Source of the DNA: Streptomyces sp. NBC_01723
GTDB taxonomy: Bacteria; Actinomycetota; Actinomycetes; Streptomycetales; Streptomycetaceae
Direction of reading: 5' to 3'
Assembly: GCF_036246005.1 (NCBI RefSeq)
Contig: NZ_CP109171.1
Span: 1,786,001 to 1,850,000, forward strand
DNA length: 64,000 nt
Position numbers and translations under genes: made by a program. The notes under the pieces are model-generated. The model saw only the letters and a program-made list of their open reading frames with translations, was not told where the DNA came from and did no database searches. How positions within the stretch are numbered: position 1 is the stretch's first letter; each line of letters starts with the position of its first letter. This document shows, piece after piece, positions 52,741 to 60,349 of this stretch.

Positions 52741-53699
52741 TTGCCCTCCCCCGCGACGGGCTCCGCGTCGAGCAGCGCGTAACCCCGCTCGATGATCCGG
52801 GCGAGCTGCTTCACGTGGTCCTCGGCCGGCTCCTGCAACGGCGTCCGCACCTCCCCCACGTCCAGGCCGCGCAGCCGTACGCCCGCCTTGACCAGGGCGA
52901 CGGCGTACCCGCGGCCCTGGGCACGCAGTTCGACGAAGGGCCGGTAGAAGCCGTCGAGCAGACGGTGCACGAGCGCGTCGTCGCCGGTGCGCAGCGCCCG
53001 GTGGAAGGCGAGGGCGATCTCGGGCGCGAAGCAGAACGCGGCGGAGGAGTACAGGGTGACGCCGAGCGCGCGGTAGGCGAGCTGGGTCTGCTCGGCGGTC
53101 GGCAGGCCGTTGAAGTACAGGAAGTCGCCGCCGGGCAGCGCGGTGCGCACGGCACTGATGATGCGCTGCACCAGGTCGAGGTCGCCGAGCCCGTCCTTGA
53201 GGCCGACGATCCCGTCCGTGCGGGCCAGTTCGACCACGCTCTCCGGGGTGAAGACGGCGTTGTCCCGCTGGTAGACGATCACGGGCAGGGAGGTCGCGGC
53301 GGCCACCTCCCGGTAGTGCCGCACCAGCCCCTCCTGTCCGGCGACCACCAGGTAGGGCGGCATGGCGAGCAGTCCGTCGGCGCCGGCCGCCTCGGCGAGG
53401 CGGGCGTGGCGCACGGCGAGGGCGGTGCCGTAGCCCGCGCCCGCCACCACGGGCACCCGTCCCGCCGTCTCCTCGACCGCCGCGCGGACGCAGACCTCGA
53501 ACTCCTCGGGCGTGAGGGCGTGGAACTCGCCGGTGCCGCAGCAGGCGAACACGGCGGCGGCCCCGGCCTCGACCCCCTGGCGCACATGGGTGCGGTAGGC
53601 GTCGAGGTCGAGGCCGCCGTCGGGGCCGAACGCCGTGACGGGGAAGAACAGCGGCCCGCTGGGGGCCGTGATCCGTTCGGCGAGAGGGGCTGAGGTCAC
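52737..53699 (-). CDS. kdgD: 5-dehydro-4-deoxyglucarate dehydratase KdgD
   Basis: A 320-aa DHDPS-family enzyme that converts 5-keto-4-deoxy-D-glucarate to alpha-ketoglutaric semialdehyde, CO2 and water. Subfamily marks: SGPLFFPVTAFGPDGGLDL at the start, CCGTGEFHALTPEEF, VIVYQRDNAVFTPE with the proton-relay Tyr, IVGLKDGLGDLDLVQRI with the Schiff-base Lys, and NGLPTAEQTQLAYRALGV. GTG at 53699 after GGGGAG. Divergent from udh; the two catalyse steps of the same uronate route, with glucarate/galactarate dehydratase missing here. Confidence 0.92.
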   Translation of the reverse strand: MTSAPLAERITAPSGPLFFPVTAFGPDGGLDLDAYRTHVRQGVEAGAAAVFACCGTGEFHALTPEEFEVCVRAAVEETAGRVPVVAGAGYGTALAVRHARLAEAAGADGLLAMPPYLVVAGQEGLVRHYREVAAATSLPVIVYQRDNAVFTPESVVELARTDGIVGLKDGLGDLDLVQRIISAVRTALPGGDFLYFNGLPTAEQTQLAYRALGVTLYSSAAFCFAPEIALAFHRALRTGDDALVHRLLDGFYRPFVELRAQGRGYAVALVKAGVRLRGLDVGEVRTPLQEPAEDHVKQLARIIERGYALLDAEPVAGEGK

Positions 53700-53727
53700 G
53701 GGCGCTCCCCATTCTCATACTCATGAT

Positions 53728-53751
53728 TCGCGTCTATATTTCTGAACGCGA
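53728..53751. promoter_or_regulatory. Operator candidate between kdgD and udh
   Basis: TCGCGT (53728-53733) and ACGCGA (53746-53751) form an inverted repeat with a 12-bp AT-rich spacer. It sits immediately downstream of the predicted kdgD -10 element, the place where a repressor would block. Its right half contains TGAACGC, also present near udh (53836-53842) and in the IclR operator (29755-29761). Confidence 0.5.
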
Positions 53752-53753
53752 CC

Positions 53754-53782
53754 ACGCTAAGCCGCCCCGTGTGCACCGTCAA
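53754..53782 (-). promoter_or_regulatory. Promoter of the kdgD operon
   Basis: On the minus strand TTGACG (53782-53777), 17 bp, then TAGCGT (53759-53754), a fair match to the major vegetative (HrdB) consensus. It is nearly identical in both hexamers and spacer length to the udh promoter on the other strand. Confidence 0.55.
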
Positions 53783-53795
53783 GCAGGGCGCCCTC

Positions 53796-53824
53796 TTGAC
53801 GGCCCACGACCCATTCCTTAGCGT
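53796..53824 (+). promoter_or_regulatory. Promoter of udh
   Basis: TTGACG (53796-53801), 17-bp spacer, TAGCGT (53819-53824). The -35 elements of the two divergent promoters are only 13 bp apart, back to back, so one regulator could govern both. Confidence 0.55.
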
Positions 53825-53893
53825 GTCCACGCATATGAACGCCAGGCACGCACCCGCACGACTGCCGCCGCAGCAGACCTAGGAGTCCCGAGG

Positions 53894-54703
53894 ATGCCCG
53901 CTCCCCGCACCGTCCTGCTCACCGGCGCCGCCGGCGGCCTCGGCACCCTGATGCGGGACCTGCTCCCCGCCCACGGCTACGCACTGCGCCCGCTCGACCT
54001 GCGCCCCGTCGAGGGCGAGCCGGACGCGATCGTCGCCGACCTCGCCGACCGGGACGCGCTGCGCGAGGCGGTCCGCGGCGTCGACGCGATCATCCACCTC
54101 GCGGGCATCTCCCTGGAAGCCCCCTTCGAGAAGATCCTCAAGGCGAACATCGAGGGCACGTACAACCTGTACGAGGCCGCCCGCGAGGAAGGTGTCCGCC
54201 GCGTCGTCTTCGCCTCCTCCAACCACGCCGTCGGCCACACCCCGCGCCCCCGCGGCGACGACCCCCTCATCCCGGTCGACACGCCGCGCCGGCCGGACAC
54301 CTTCTACGGCCTGTCCAAGTGCTTCGGCGAGGACCTGGCGCAGCTCTACTGGGACAAGCACGGCATCGAGACCGTCTCCGTCCGCATCGGCTCCTGCTTC
54401 CCCGAGCCGACCAGCGTGCGCATGCTCTCGGTGTGGATGAGCCCCGCGGACGGCGCCCGCCTCTTCCACGCCGCCCTCACCGCAGAGAACGTCGGGCACA
54501 CCGTCGTCCACGGCTCCTCGGCCAACACCCGCCTGTGGTGGGACCTCACCTCCGCGCGGGCGCTCGGCTACGAGCCGCAGGACGACTCCGAGCCGTACGC
54601 CGGCAAACTCGTCGCGGAACAGGGCGCGCTCGACCCGGACAACCCGGCACACGCGTACCTGGGCGGCCACTTCGTGACCGACCCCCCGATCTGGCCGTAC
54701 TGA
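53894..54703 (+). CDS. udh: Uronate dehydrogenase (NAD-dependent epimerase/SDR family)
   Basis: A 269-aa short-chain dehydrogenase that oxidises D-galacturonate or D-glucuronate to the aldaro-lactone with NAD. The glycine-rich nucleotide loop is TGAAGGLGT; the Udh-specific ASSNHAVG segment and YGLSKCFGEDLA with catalytic Tyr/Lys match the Agrobacterium/Pseudomonas Udh proteins as I remember them. VRIGSCFPEPTSVRMLSVWMSP is further family sequence. ATG at 53894 after AGGAGTCCCGAGG. It supplies the first oxidation of the pathway that continues through KdgD. Ends before a strong terminator. Confidence 0.9.
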   Translation: MPAPRTVLLTGAAGGLGTLMRDLLPAHGYALRPLDLRPVEGEPDAIVADLADRDALREAVRGVDAIIHLAGISLEAPFEKILKANIEGTYNLYEAAREEGVRRVVFASSNHAVGHTPRPRGDDPLIPVDTPRRPDTFYGLSKCFGEDLAQLYWDKHGIETVSVRIGSCFPEPTSVRMLSVWMSPADGARLFHAALTAENVGHTVVHGSSANTRLWWDLTSARALGYEPQDDSEPYAGKLVAEQGALDPDNPAHAYLGGHFVTDPPIWPY

Positions 54704-54722
54704 CCGGAACACGACCCCACGA

Positions 54723-54757
54723 GAAGCGGACGGGCACCGAACGGGCCCGTCCGCTTC
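54723..54757 (+). terminator. Terminator after udh
   Basis: Perfect 13-bp arms 54723-54735 and 54745-54757 with a 9-nt loop, 19 bp after the udh stop. Both arms contain ACGGGC-like sequence related to the repeats further right. Confidence 0.78.
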
Positions 54758-54818
54758 CGCATGCGGGCATCCGCACTGCCCGTTCTCACCCCCTCCCGTG
54801 CTGCGCCCCAGGTCCGAG

Positions 54819-54928
54819 ACGGGCAGCCGACGCCGGAAACGGGCCCACACGGGCAGCATCGGGTCCGCAACAGACCTGGTCAGTGCCGCTCGACCGCTGT
54901 AGAACTTCCCCCACGGGCCCGAACGGGC
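54819..54928 (+). repeat. Five phased ACGGGC repeats upstream of the DeoR regulator
   Basis: ACGGGC occurs at 54819, 54839, 54849, 54913 and 54923. Two pairs are exactly 10 bp apart, one helical turn, and the 54819-54839 step is two turns. Further copies at 54730 and 54741 lie in the terminator. Same-face direct repeats suggest cooperative binding of a regulator, perhaps the DeoR protein itself. No gene is supported in 54758-54966. Confidence 0.45.
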
Positions 54929-54966
54929 AACGACACGGCGACGAGGCGGTGAGGCAGGTGTTCGGC

Positions 54967-55737
54967 ATGGGCACGAGGACGGCGGAAGAGCGGCAGCGCG
55001 AGATCGTGCGGATCGCCCGCGCCACCGGTTCGGTCGACGTCACCGCGCTCGCCTCCGAGCTGGGCGTCGCCAAGGAGACCGTACGCCGGGACCTGCGCGC
55101 GCTGGAGGACCACGGCCTGGTCCGCCGCACCCACGGCGGCGCCTATCCGGTGGAGAGCGCCGGATTCGAGACCACGCTCGCCTTCCGCGCCACCAGCCAC
55201 GTGCCCGAGAAGCGCCGGATCGCCTCCGCCGCCGCCGAGCTGCTGGGCGACGCGGAGACCGTCTTCGTGGACGAGGGCTTCACCCCCCAGCTGATCGCCG
55301 AGGCCCTGCCCCGGGACCGGCCGCTGACCGTGGTCACCGCGTCCCTCCCGGTCGCCGGCGCCCTCGCCGAGGCCGACGACACCTCCGTCCTGCTGCTCGG
55401 CGGCCGGGTCCGTCCGGGCACCCTGGCCACCGTCGACCACTGGACGACGAAGATGCTGGCCGGCTTCGTCGTCGACCTGGCGTACATCGGCGCCAACGGC
55501 ATCTCCCGCGAGCACGGCCTCACCACCCCCGACCCCGCGGTCAGTGAGGTCAAGGCACAGGCCATCCGGGCCGCCCGCCGCACCGTGTTCGCCGGCGCGC
55601 ACACCAAGTTCGGGGCGGTGAGCTTCTGCCGGTTCGCGGAGGTCGGCGCCCTGGAGGCGATCGTCACCAGCACGCTGCTGCCCACCGCCGAGGCACACCG
55701 CTACTCCCTGCTCGGACCGCAGGTCATCCGCGTCTGA
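54967..55737 (+). CDS. DeoR/GlpR-family transcriptional regulator
   Basis: A 256-aa repressor: N-terminal helix-turn-helix (about 7-58, ERQREIVRIARATGSVDVTALASELGVAKETVRRDLRALE), the DeoR signature, and a C-terminal sugar-phosphate isomerase-like sensor domain (about 75-240, FVDEGFTPQLIAEAL, YIGANGISREHGLTTPDPAVSEVK). The family senses phosphorylated sugars. First gene of the polyol operon, ending 95 bp before the binding-protein gene. ATG at 54967; the in-frame GTG at 54949 is an alternative. Confidence 0.92.
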   Translation: MGTRTAEERQREIVRIARATGSVDVTALASELGVAKETVRRDLRALEDHGLVRRTHGGAYPVESAGFETTLAFRATSHVPEKRRIASAAAELLGDAETVFVDEGFTPQLIAEALPRDRPLTVVTASLPVAGALAEADDTSVLLLGGRVRPGTLATVDHWTTKMLAGFVVDLAYIGANGISREHGLTTPDPAVSEVKAQAIRAARRTVFAGAHTKFGAVSFCRFAEVGALEAIVTSTLLPTAEAHRYSLLGPQVIRV

Positions 55738-55783
55738 CACCCGACCCACTCCCCGCACGGCACACCCTCATGCTCATGGCACA

Positions 55784-55817
55784 CCCATACCCCTCAATGC
55801 CCCATACCTCCCCATAT
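55784..55817 (+). promoter_or_regulatory. CCCATA direct repeats before the sugar-binding protein gene
   Basis: CCCATAC (55784-55790), CCCATAC (55801-55807) and CCCATAT (55811-55817) are 17 and 10 bp apart, right upstream of the ribosome binding site at 55822. CTCATG occurs twice just before them. They are candidate DeoR operator sites for an internal promoter. Confidence 0.42.
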
Positions 55818-55832
55818 GTTCAGGAGCGATCC

Positions 55833-57203
55833 ATGCGAACCCAGAGCCGACGGAGGCCGCGAGCCACGCTCGCCATGGCCGCCGCAGGGACGCTGCTCGC
55901 CCCGCTGCTCACCGGCTGCTGGGTCGGGGCGGGCGGCGCCGGATCCGGCGGCAACGCCATCAACGTCCTGATGGTCAACAACCCGCAGATGGTCGAGCTG
56001 CAGAAACTCACCGCCGACCACTTCACCAAGGAGACCGGCATCAAGGTGAACTTCACCGTGCTGCCGGAGAACGACGTCCGCGACAAGATCAGCCAGGACT
56101 TCGCCAACCAGGCCGGCCAGTACGACGCCGCCACCCTCTCCAACTACGAGATACCGATCTACGCCCGCAACGAGTGGCTGCAGCCGATGGACCCCTACGT
56201 CGCCGAGGACCCGGCGTACGACGAGAAGGACATCCTCGGCCCGATGCGCGAGTCCCTCACCGGCGACGACGGCAAGCTCTACGGCCAGCCCTTCTACGGC
56301 GAGTCGTCCTTCCTGATGTACCGCAAGGACGTGTTCGCCCAAGAGGGCCTGAAGATGCCCGAGCACCCCACCTGGACCGAGATCGCCGGCCTCGCGGCCC
56401 AGTTGGACGGCGCCGAGCCCGGCATGAAGGGGATCTGCCTGCGCGGGCTGCCCGGCTGGGGCGAGCTGATGGCCCCCCTGACGACGGTCGTGAACACCTT
56501 CGGCGGCACCTGGTTCGACAAGGACTGGCAGGCCCGCCTGGACTCGCCCGAGTGGGAGAAGGCGACGAAGTTCTACGTCGACCTCGTCCGCGAACACGGC
56601 CAGTCCGGCGCCGCCCAGTCCGGATTCGCCGAGTGCCTCAACAACATGACGCAGGGCAAGGTCGCCATGTGGTACGACGCCACCTCCGCGGCCGGGTCCC
56701 TGGACGCCGCCAAGTCGCCGGTCAAGGGCAAGGTCGGCTATGCGCCGGCCCCGGTCGAGAAGACGGACTCCTCCGGCTGGCTCTACACCTGGGCCTGGGG
56801 CATCCAGAAGGCCTCCCGCAACACCGACAAGGCCTGGAAGTTCGTCTCCTGGGCGTCCAGCAAGGAGTACGAGCAGCTCGTCGGCAAGGAGATCGGCTGG
56901 TCCAACGTCCCGGCCGGCAAGCGCGCCTCGACGTACGAGAACCCGGCCTACGTCAAGGAGGCCGCTGCCTTCCAGGAGATGACCAAGGAGGCCATCGAGG
57001 GCGCCAAGCCCAACGACCCCGGCGTCCAGCCGCGGCCCGCGCCCGGCATCCAGTTCGTCGGCATCCCCGAGTTCACCGACCTCGGCACCAAGGTCTCCCA
57101 GGAGATCAGCGCGGCCGTCGCCGGACGCCAGTCCGTCGACGAGGCCCTGAAGAAGTCCCAGCAGCTCGCCGAGAAGATCTCCGAGGAGTACGAGGGACGA
57201 TGA
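55833..57203 (+). CDS. Sugar/polyol ABC transporter substrate-binding lipoprotein
   Basis: A 456-aa binding protein of the sorbitol/mannitol (SmoE/MtlE-like) CUT1 group. The signal peptide (about 8-28, RRRPRATLAMAAAGTLLAPL) ends in lipobox LLTGC. Mature sequence shows the expected INVLMVNNPQMVELQKLTAD, AATLSNYEIPIYARNEWLQP and YGQPFYGESSFLMYRKDVFA. ATG at 55833 after CAGGAG. First structural gene of the transporter, coupled by ATGA to the first permease. Ligand most likely sorbitol, mannitol or another polyol. Confidence 0.92.
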   Translation: MRTQSRRRPRATLAMAAAGTLLAPLLTGCWVGAGGAGSGGNAINVLMVNNPQMVELQKLTADHFTKETGIKVNFTVLPENDVRDKISQDFANQAGQYDAATLSNYEIPIYARNEWLQPMDPYVAEDPAYDEKDILGPMRESLTGDDGKLYGQPFYGESSFLMYRKDVFAQEGLKMPEHPTWTEIAGLAAQLDGAEPGMKGICLRGLPGWGELMAPLTTVVNTFGGTWFDKDWQARLDSPEWEKATKFYVDLVREHGQSGAAQSGFAECLNNMTQGKVAMWYDATSAAGSLDAAKSPVKGKVGYAPAPVEKTDSSGWLYTWAWGIQKASRNTDKAWKFVSWASSKEYEQLVGKEIGWSNVPAGKRASTYENPAYVKEAAAFQEMTKEAIEGAKPNDPGVQPRPAPGIQFVGIPEFTDLGTKVSQEISAAVAGRQSVDEALKKSQQLAEKISEEYEGR

Positions 57204-58144
57204 CCGCCACGACCACGGCCCCCTCGGCCGCCCCCGACCAGACCCGCCCCACCGTCCGCCCGCCGTCCTCCCGGCTGCGCGCCTGGGCCACCCGCGCCCC
57301 CCTCCTCCCCGCCCTGATCTTCATGATCGCGGTCACCCAGCTGCCCTTCGTGGCGACCCTGGTGATCTCCTTCTTCGACTGGAACTCCCTCTATCCGGAC
57401 GCCCGGCACTTCACCGGCTTCGCCAACTACGGCGACGTCCTCGGCGACCCGGACCTGCGCCAGTCGGTGTGGACGACGATCCTGCTGACGGTGGCGGTGG
57501 TCCTGGCCAGCCTGGTGCTCGGCCTGGCCCTCGCCCTGCTGCTCGACCGGAGGTTCAAGGGCCGGGGCGTGGTCCGCACCCTGCTGATCGCCCCGTTCCT
57601 GGTGGTCCCGGTGGCGGCGGCGCTGCTCTGGAAGCACGTCCTCTACAACCCCGAGTACGGCCTGCTCAACGGGTTGCTGCACTACGTGGGCGGCCCGCAG
57701 CCGGACTGGATCTCCAACACCCCGCTGCTCGCGGTCGAGCTGTCACTGGTGTGGCAGTGGACGCCCTTCATGATGCTCATCCTGCTGGCCGGCCTGCAGA
57801 GCCGCGACCAGCAGCAGATCGAGGCGGCCCGGGTGGACGGCGCGGGCGACTGGCAGATCTTCGTCCACCTCACCCTCCCCCACCTGCGCCGCTACCTGGA
57901 GCTGGGCGCCCTGCTCGGCTCGATCTACATCGTCCAGAACTTCGACGCCGTCTTCACCATCACCTCCGGCGGCCTGGGCACGGCCAACCTGCCCTACACC
58001 GTCTACCAGAGCTTCTACCAGGCCCACGAGAACGGCCTCGCCTCGGCCGCGGGCGTCCTGGTCGTCATCGGCTCGATCATCATCGCCACCTTCGCACTGC
58101 GCGTGGTGTCGTCCCTGTTCCGCGAGGAGGCCGGCCGCGCATGA
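57200..58144 (+). CDS. Sugar/polyol ABC permease (MalF-like)
   Basis: A 314-aa CUT1 permease with six predicted helices and a Pro/Thr-rich N-terminal arm. First helix LLPALIFMIAVTQLPFVATL; EAA loop QIEAARVDGAGDWQIFVHLT. ATGA overlaps with both neighbours (4 bp each). It pairs with the next permease and the lipoprotein; no ATPase in the operon. Confidence 0.94.
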   Translation: MTATTTAPSAAPDQTRPTVRPPSSRLRAWATRAPLLPALIFMIAVTQLPFVATLVISFFDWNSLYPDARHFTGFANYGDVLGDPDLRQSVWTTILLTVAVVLASLVLGLALALLLDRRFKGRGVVRTLLIAPFLVVPVAAALLWKHVLYNPEYGLLNGLLHYVGGPQPDWISNTPLLAVELSLVWQWTPFMMLILLAGLQSRDQQQIEAARVDGAGDWQIFVHLTLPHLRRYLELGALLGSIYIVQNFDAVFTITSGGLGTANLPYTVYQSFYQAHENGLASAAGVLVVIGSIIIATFALRVVSSLFREEAGRA

Positions 58145-59016
58145 ACGCCACCGCCGTACGACCCGCCACCACCACCGCCAAGCCGGCACGGACCCGCCGC
58201 AAGGCCGGCGCCGGACTGGGCCTGGTGGCCTGGCTGGCCGGCATCGTCTTCTTCCTGCCCATCGCGTGGATGGCGCTGACCTCCTTCCACTCGGAGGCGG
58301 ACGCGGCCACCAACCCGCCGTCCTTCGCCGCGTCGCTCACGCTGGACGGCTACCGCGAGTTCTTCGGCGCGGGCGGCGGCGCCAGCCCCTGGCCCGCGCT
58401 GATCAACTCGGCGGTGGCGTCGGTCGCGTCGACCCTCTTCGTCCTGGTCCTGGCCCTGCCCGCCGCGTACGCCCTGTCCATCCGCCCGGTGAAGAAGTGG
58501 ACGGACGTCCTGTTCTTCTTCCTGTCCACCAAGATGCTGCCGGTGGTGGCGGGCCTGCTGCCGATCTACCTGTTCGCCAAGAACACCGACATGCTGGACA
58601 ACATCTGGCTGCTGGTCATCCTCTACACGTCGATGAACCTGCCGATCGCGGTCTGGATGATGCAGTCCTTCCTAGCCGAGGTCCCGGTCGCGATCATCGA
58701 GGCGGCCCGGGTGGACGGCGCGAAGCTGCCCACGATCCTGGTCCGCGTGGTCGCCCCGATCGCCCTGCCGGGCATCGCCGCCACCTCCCTCATCTGCTTC
58801 ATCTTCAGCTGGAACGAACTGCTCTTCGCCCGGGTGCTGACGGGCGTGGTCGCCGAGACCGCCCCCGTCTTCCTGACCGGCTTCATCACCAGCCAGGGCC
58901 TCTTCCTGGCCAAGGTGTGCGCCGCGTCGCTCGTCATCTCCCTGCCGGTGCTCGCCGCGGGGTTCGCCGCCCAGGACAAGCTGGTCCAGGGCCTGTCGTT
59001 GGGAGCCGTGAAATGA
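58141..59016 (+). CDS. Sugar/polyol ABC permease (MalG-like)
   Basis: A 291-aa CUT1 permease. First helix GLVAWLAGIVFFLPIAWMAL, EAA loop AIIEAARVDGAKLPTILVRV, C-terminus QDKLVQGLSLGAVK typical of the MalG side. Six predicted helices. Overlaps the previous and next genes by 4 bp each, so the operon is tightly coupled. Confidence 0.94.
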   Translation: MNATAVRPATTTAKPARTRRKAGAGLGLVAWLAGIVFFLPIAWMALTSFHSEADAATNPPSFAASLTLDGYREFFGAGGGASPWPALINSAVASVASTLFVLVLALPAAYALSIRPVKKWTDVLFFFLSTKMLPVVAGLLPIYLFAKNTDMLDNIWLLVILYTSMNLPIAVWMMQSFLAEVPVAIIEAARVDGAKLPTILVRVVAPIALPGIAATSLICFIFSWNELLFARVLTGVVAETAPVFLTGFITSQGLFLAKVCAASLVISLPVLAAGFAAQDKLVQGLSLGAVK

Positions 59017-60002
59017 AGGCCGCCGTCATCGAGTCCGTGGGCCGCGCCGTCGTCACCGAGGTCCCGGACCCGACGCCAGGTCCCCGGGACGTCGTCGTCG
59101 AGGTCGCCGCCTGCGGCCTGTGCGGCACCGACCTGCACATCCTCCAGGGCGAGTTCGCGCCCAAGCTCCCCATCGTGCCCGGCCACGAGTTCGCCGGCGA
59201 GGTGGTCGGCGTCGGCGCCCAGGTCACGGAGGTGTCCGTCGGCGACCAGGTGGCGGTCGACCCCTCCCTGTACTGCTTCGAGTGCCGCTACTGCCGCAAC
59301 GGCCACAACAACCTCTGCGAACGCTGGGCCGCCATCGGCGTCACGACGGCGGGCGGCGCGGCGCAGTACGCGGTGGCCCCCGTGGCGAACTGCGTGAAGC
59401 TCCCCGAGCACGTCCGCACCCAGGACGCGGCCCTGATCGAACCGCTGTCCTGCGCGGTCCGCGGTTACGACGTCCTACAGTCCCGCCTCGGCGCCCACGT
59501 CCTGATCTACGGCTCCGGCACGATGGGTCTGATGATGCTGGAGCTGGCCAAGCGGACCGGCGCGGCCAGCGTCGACATGGTCGACCTCAACCCGGCGCGC
59601 CTGGAGACGGCCCGCGGTCTCGGCGTCACGGGGTCGGCCGCGACGCCCGACGAACTGGACCGCCCCCAGGGCTGGGACCTCGTCATCGACGCCACGGGCA
59701 ACGCGGCGGCGATCCAGGACGGCCTGGACCGCGTCGCCAAGGCGGGCACGTTCCTCCAGTTCGGCGTCGCCGACTACGCGACCCGCGTGCAGATCGACCC
59801 GTACCGCGTCTACAACCAGGAGATCACCATCACCGGCTCGATGGCCGTTCTGCACAGCTACGAGCGCGCCGCCGAACTCTTCGCGAACGGCGTCCTGGAC
59901 CCCGACGTCTTCATCAGCGACCGCATCGAGCTGGACCGCTACCCGCAGGCGCTGGAGCAGTTCGCCGCGGGAGTGGGACGGAAGATCGTGGTCGTGCCGT
60001 AG
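59013..60002 (+). CDS. Zinc-dependent polyol/sorbitol-type dehydrogenase (MDR superfamily)
   Basis: A 329-aa medium-chain dehydrogenase. Catalytic-zinc ligands Cys37 (CGLCGTD) and His58-Glu59 (GHE). A complete structural-zinc motif Cys88, Cys91, Cys94, Cys102 in YCFECRYCRNGHNNLC. The Rossmann loop is YGSGTMGLMMLELAKRTG. It oxidises a sugar alcohol to a ketose in the cytoplasm, fitting the polyol importer with which it overlaps. Whether sorbitol, arabitol, xylitol or threitol cannot be told. Operon's last gene; a GC-rich hairpin follows. Confidence 0.93.
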   Translation: MKAAVIESVGRAVVTEVPDPTPGPRDVVVEVAACGLCGTDLHILQGEFAPKLPIVPGHEFAGEVVGVGAQVTEVSVGDQVAVDPSLYCFECRYCRNGHNNLCERWAAIGVTTAGGAAQYAVAPVANCVKLPEHVRTQDAALIEPLSCAVRGYDVLQSRLGAHVLIYGSGTMGLMMLELAKRTGAASVDMVDLNPARLETARGLGVTGSAATPDELDRPQGWDLVIDATGNAAAIQDGLDRVAKAGTFLQFGVADYATRVQIDPYRVYNQEITITGSMAVLHSYERAAELFANGVLDPDVFISDRIELDRYPQALEQFAAGVGRKIVVVP

Positions 60003-60012
60003 GCGTTCTCGT

Positions 60013-60054
60013 CGGGGCGGCGGGGGCGGAAACCCGGTGGGCCGCGCCGCCCCG
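60013..60054 (+). terminator. Hairpin after the polyol operon
   Basis: Arms CGGGGCGGC (60013-60021) and GCCGCCCCG (60046-60054) pair perfectly around a 24-nt loop with further GC pairing inside. It starts 11 bp after the dehydrogenase stop. Confidence 0.55.
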
Positions 60055-60072
60055 CCCCCGTACAGTCCCCCC

Positions 60073-60294
60073 ATGCCCAGACCCCACGGCTTCGCCTACA
60101 CCGCCACAGCGGCCGGCACCGTCCACATCACCCACCACGACAAGCCCGCCAGCACCCTGGGCGGCCCCCGCGCCGCCCGCTTCCTCCAAGAGGTCACCGC
60201 GGGCGATCCCCAGTTGGTCATGGCCCGCTGGACGGGAAACTACAAGCGCGGCAACGAACGCACGGCCCGCGACCACCCCCGCAACCGCCGCTGA
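60073..60294 (+). CDS. Small basic protein of unknown function
   Basis: A 73-aa basic protein, no signal or membrane segment. Features: AYTATAAGTVHITHHDKPAS with two adjacent His, then FLQEVTAGDPQLVMARWTGN and a strongly basic end (YKRGNERTARDHPRNRR). It might bind nucleic acid, but I recognise no family. ATG at 60073; no good ribosome binding site. Stands alone between terminator and TerD gene. Whole-codon GC bias fits a real gene. Confidence 0.5.
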   Translation: MPRPHGFAYTATAAGTVHITHHDKPASTLGGPRAARFLQEVTAGDPQLVMARWTGNYKRGNERTARDHPRNRR

Positions 60295-60349
60295 CCCGAT
60301 TGGCCGCCGGGTAAGGGAACGGTAAAACGCGCTCGCTCGTTCACCCGGC

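Noticed and set aside
48730..52782. Plus-strand frame of about 1350 codons
   Set aside because: Runs across gntR, the DinB-like gene, the MFS gene and the barrel gene in a wrong frame; repetitive Gly/Arg/Ala composition.
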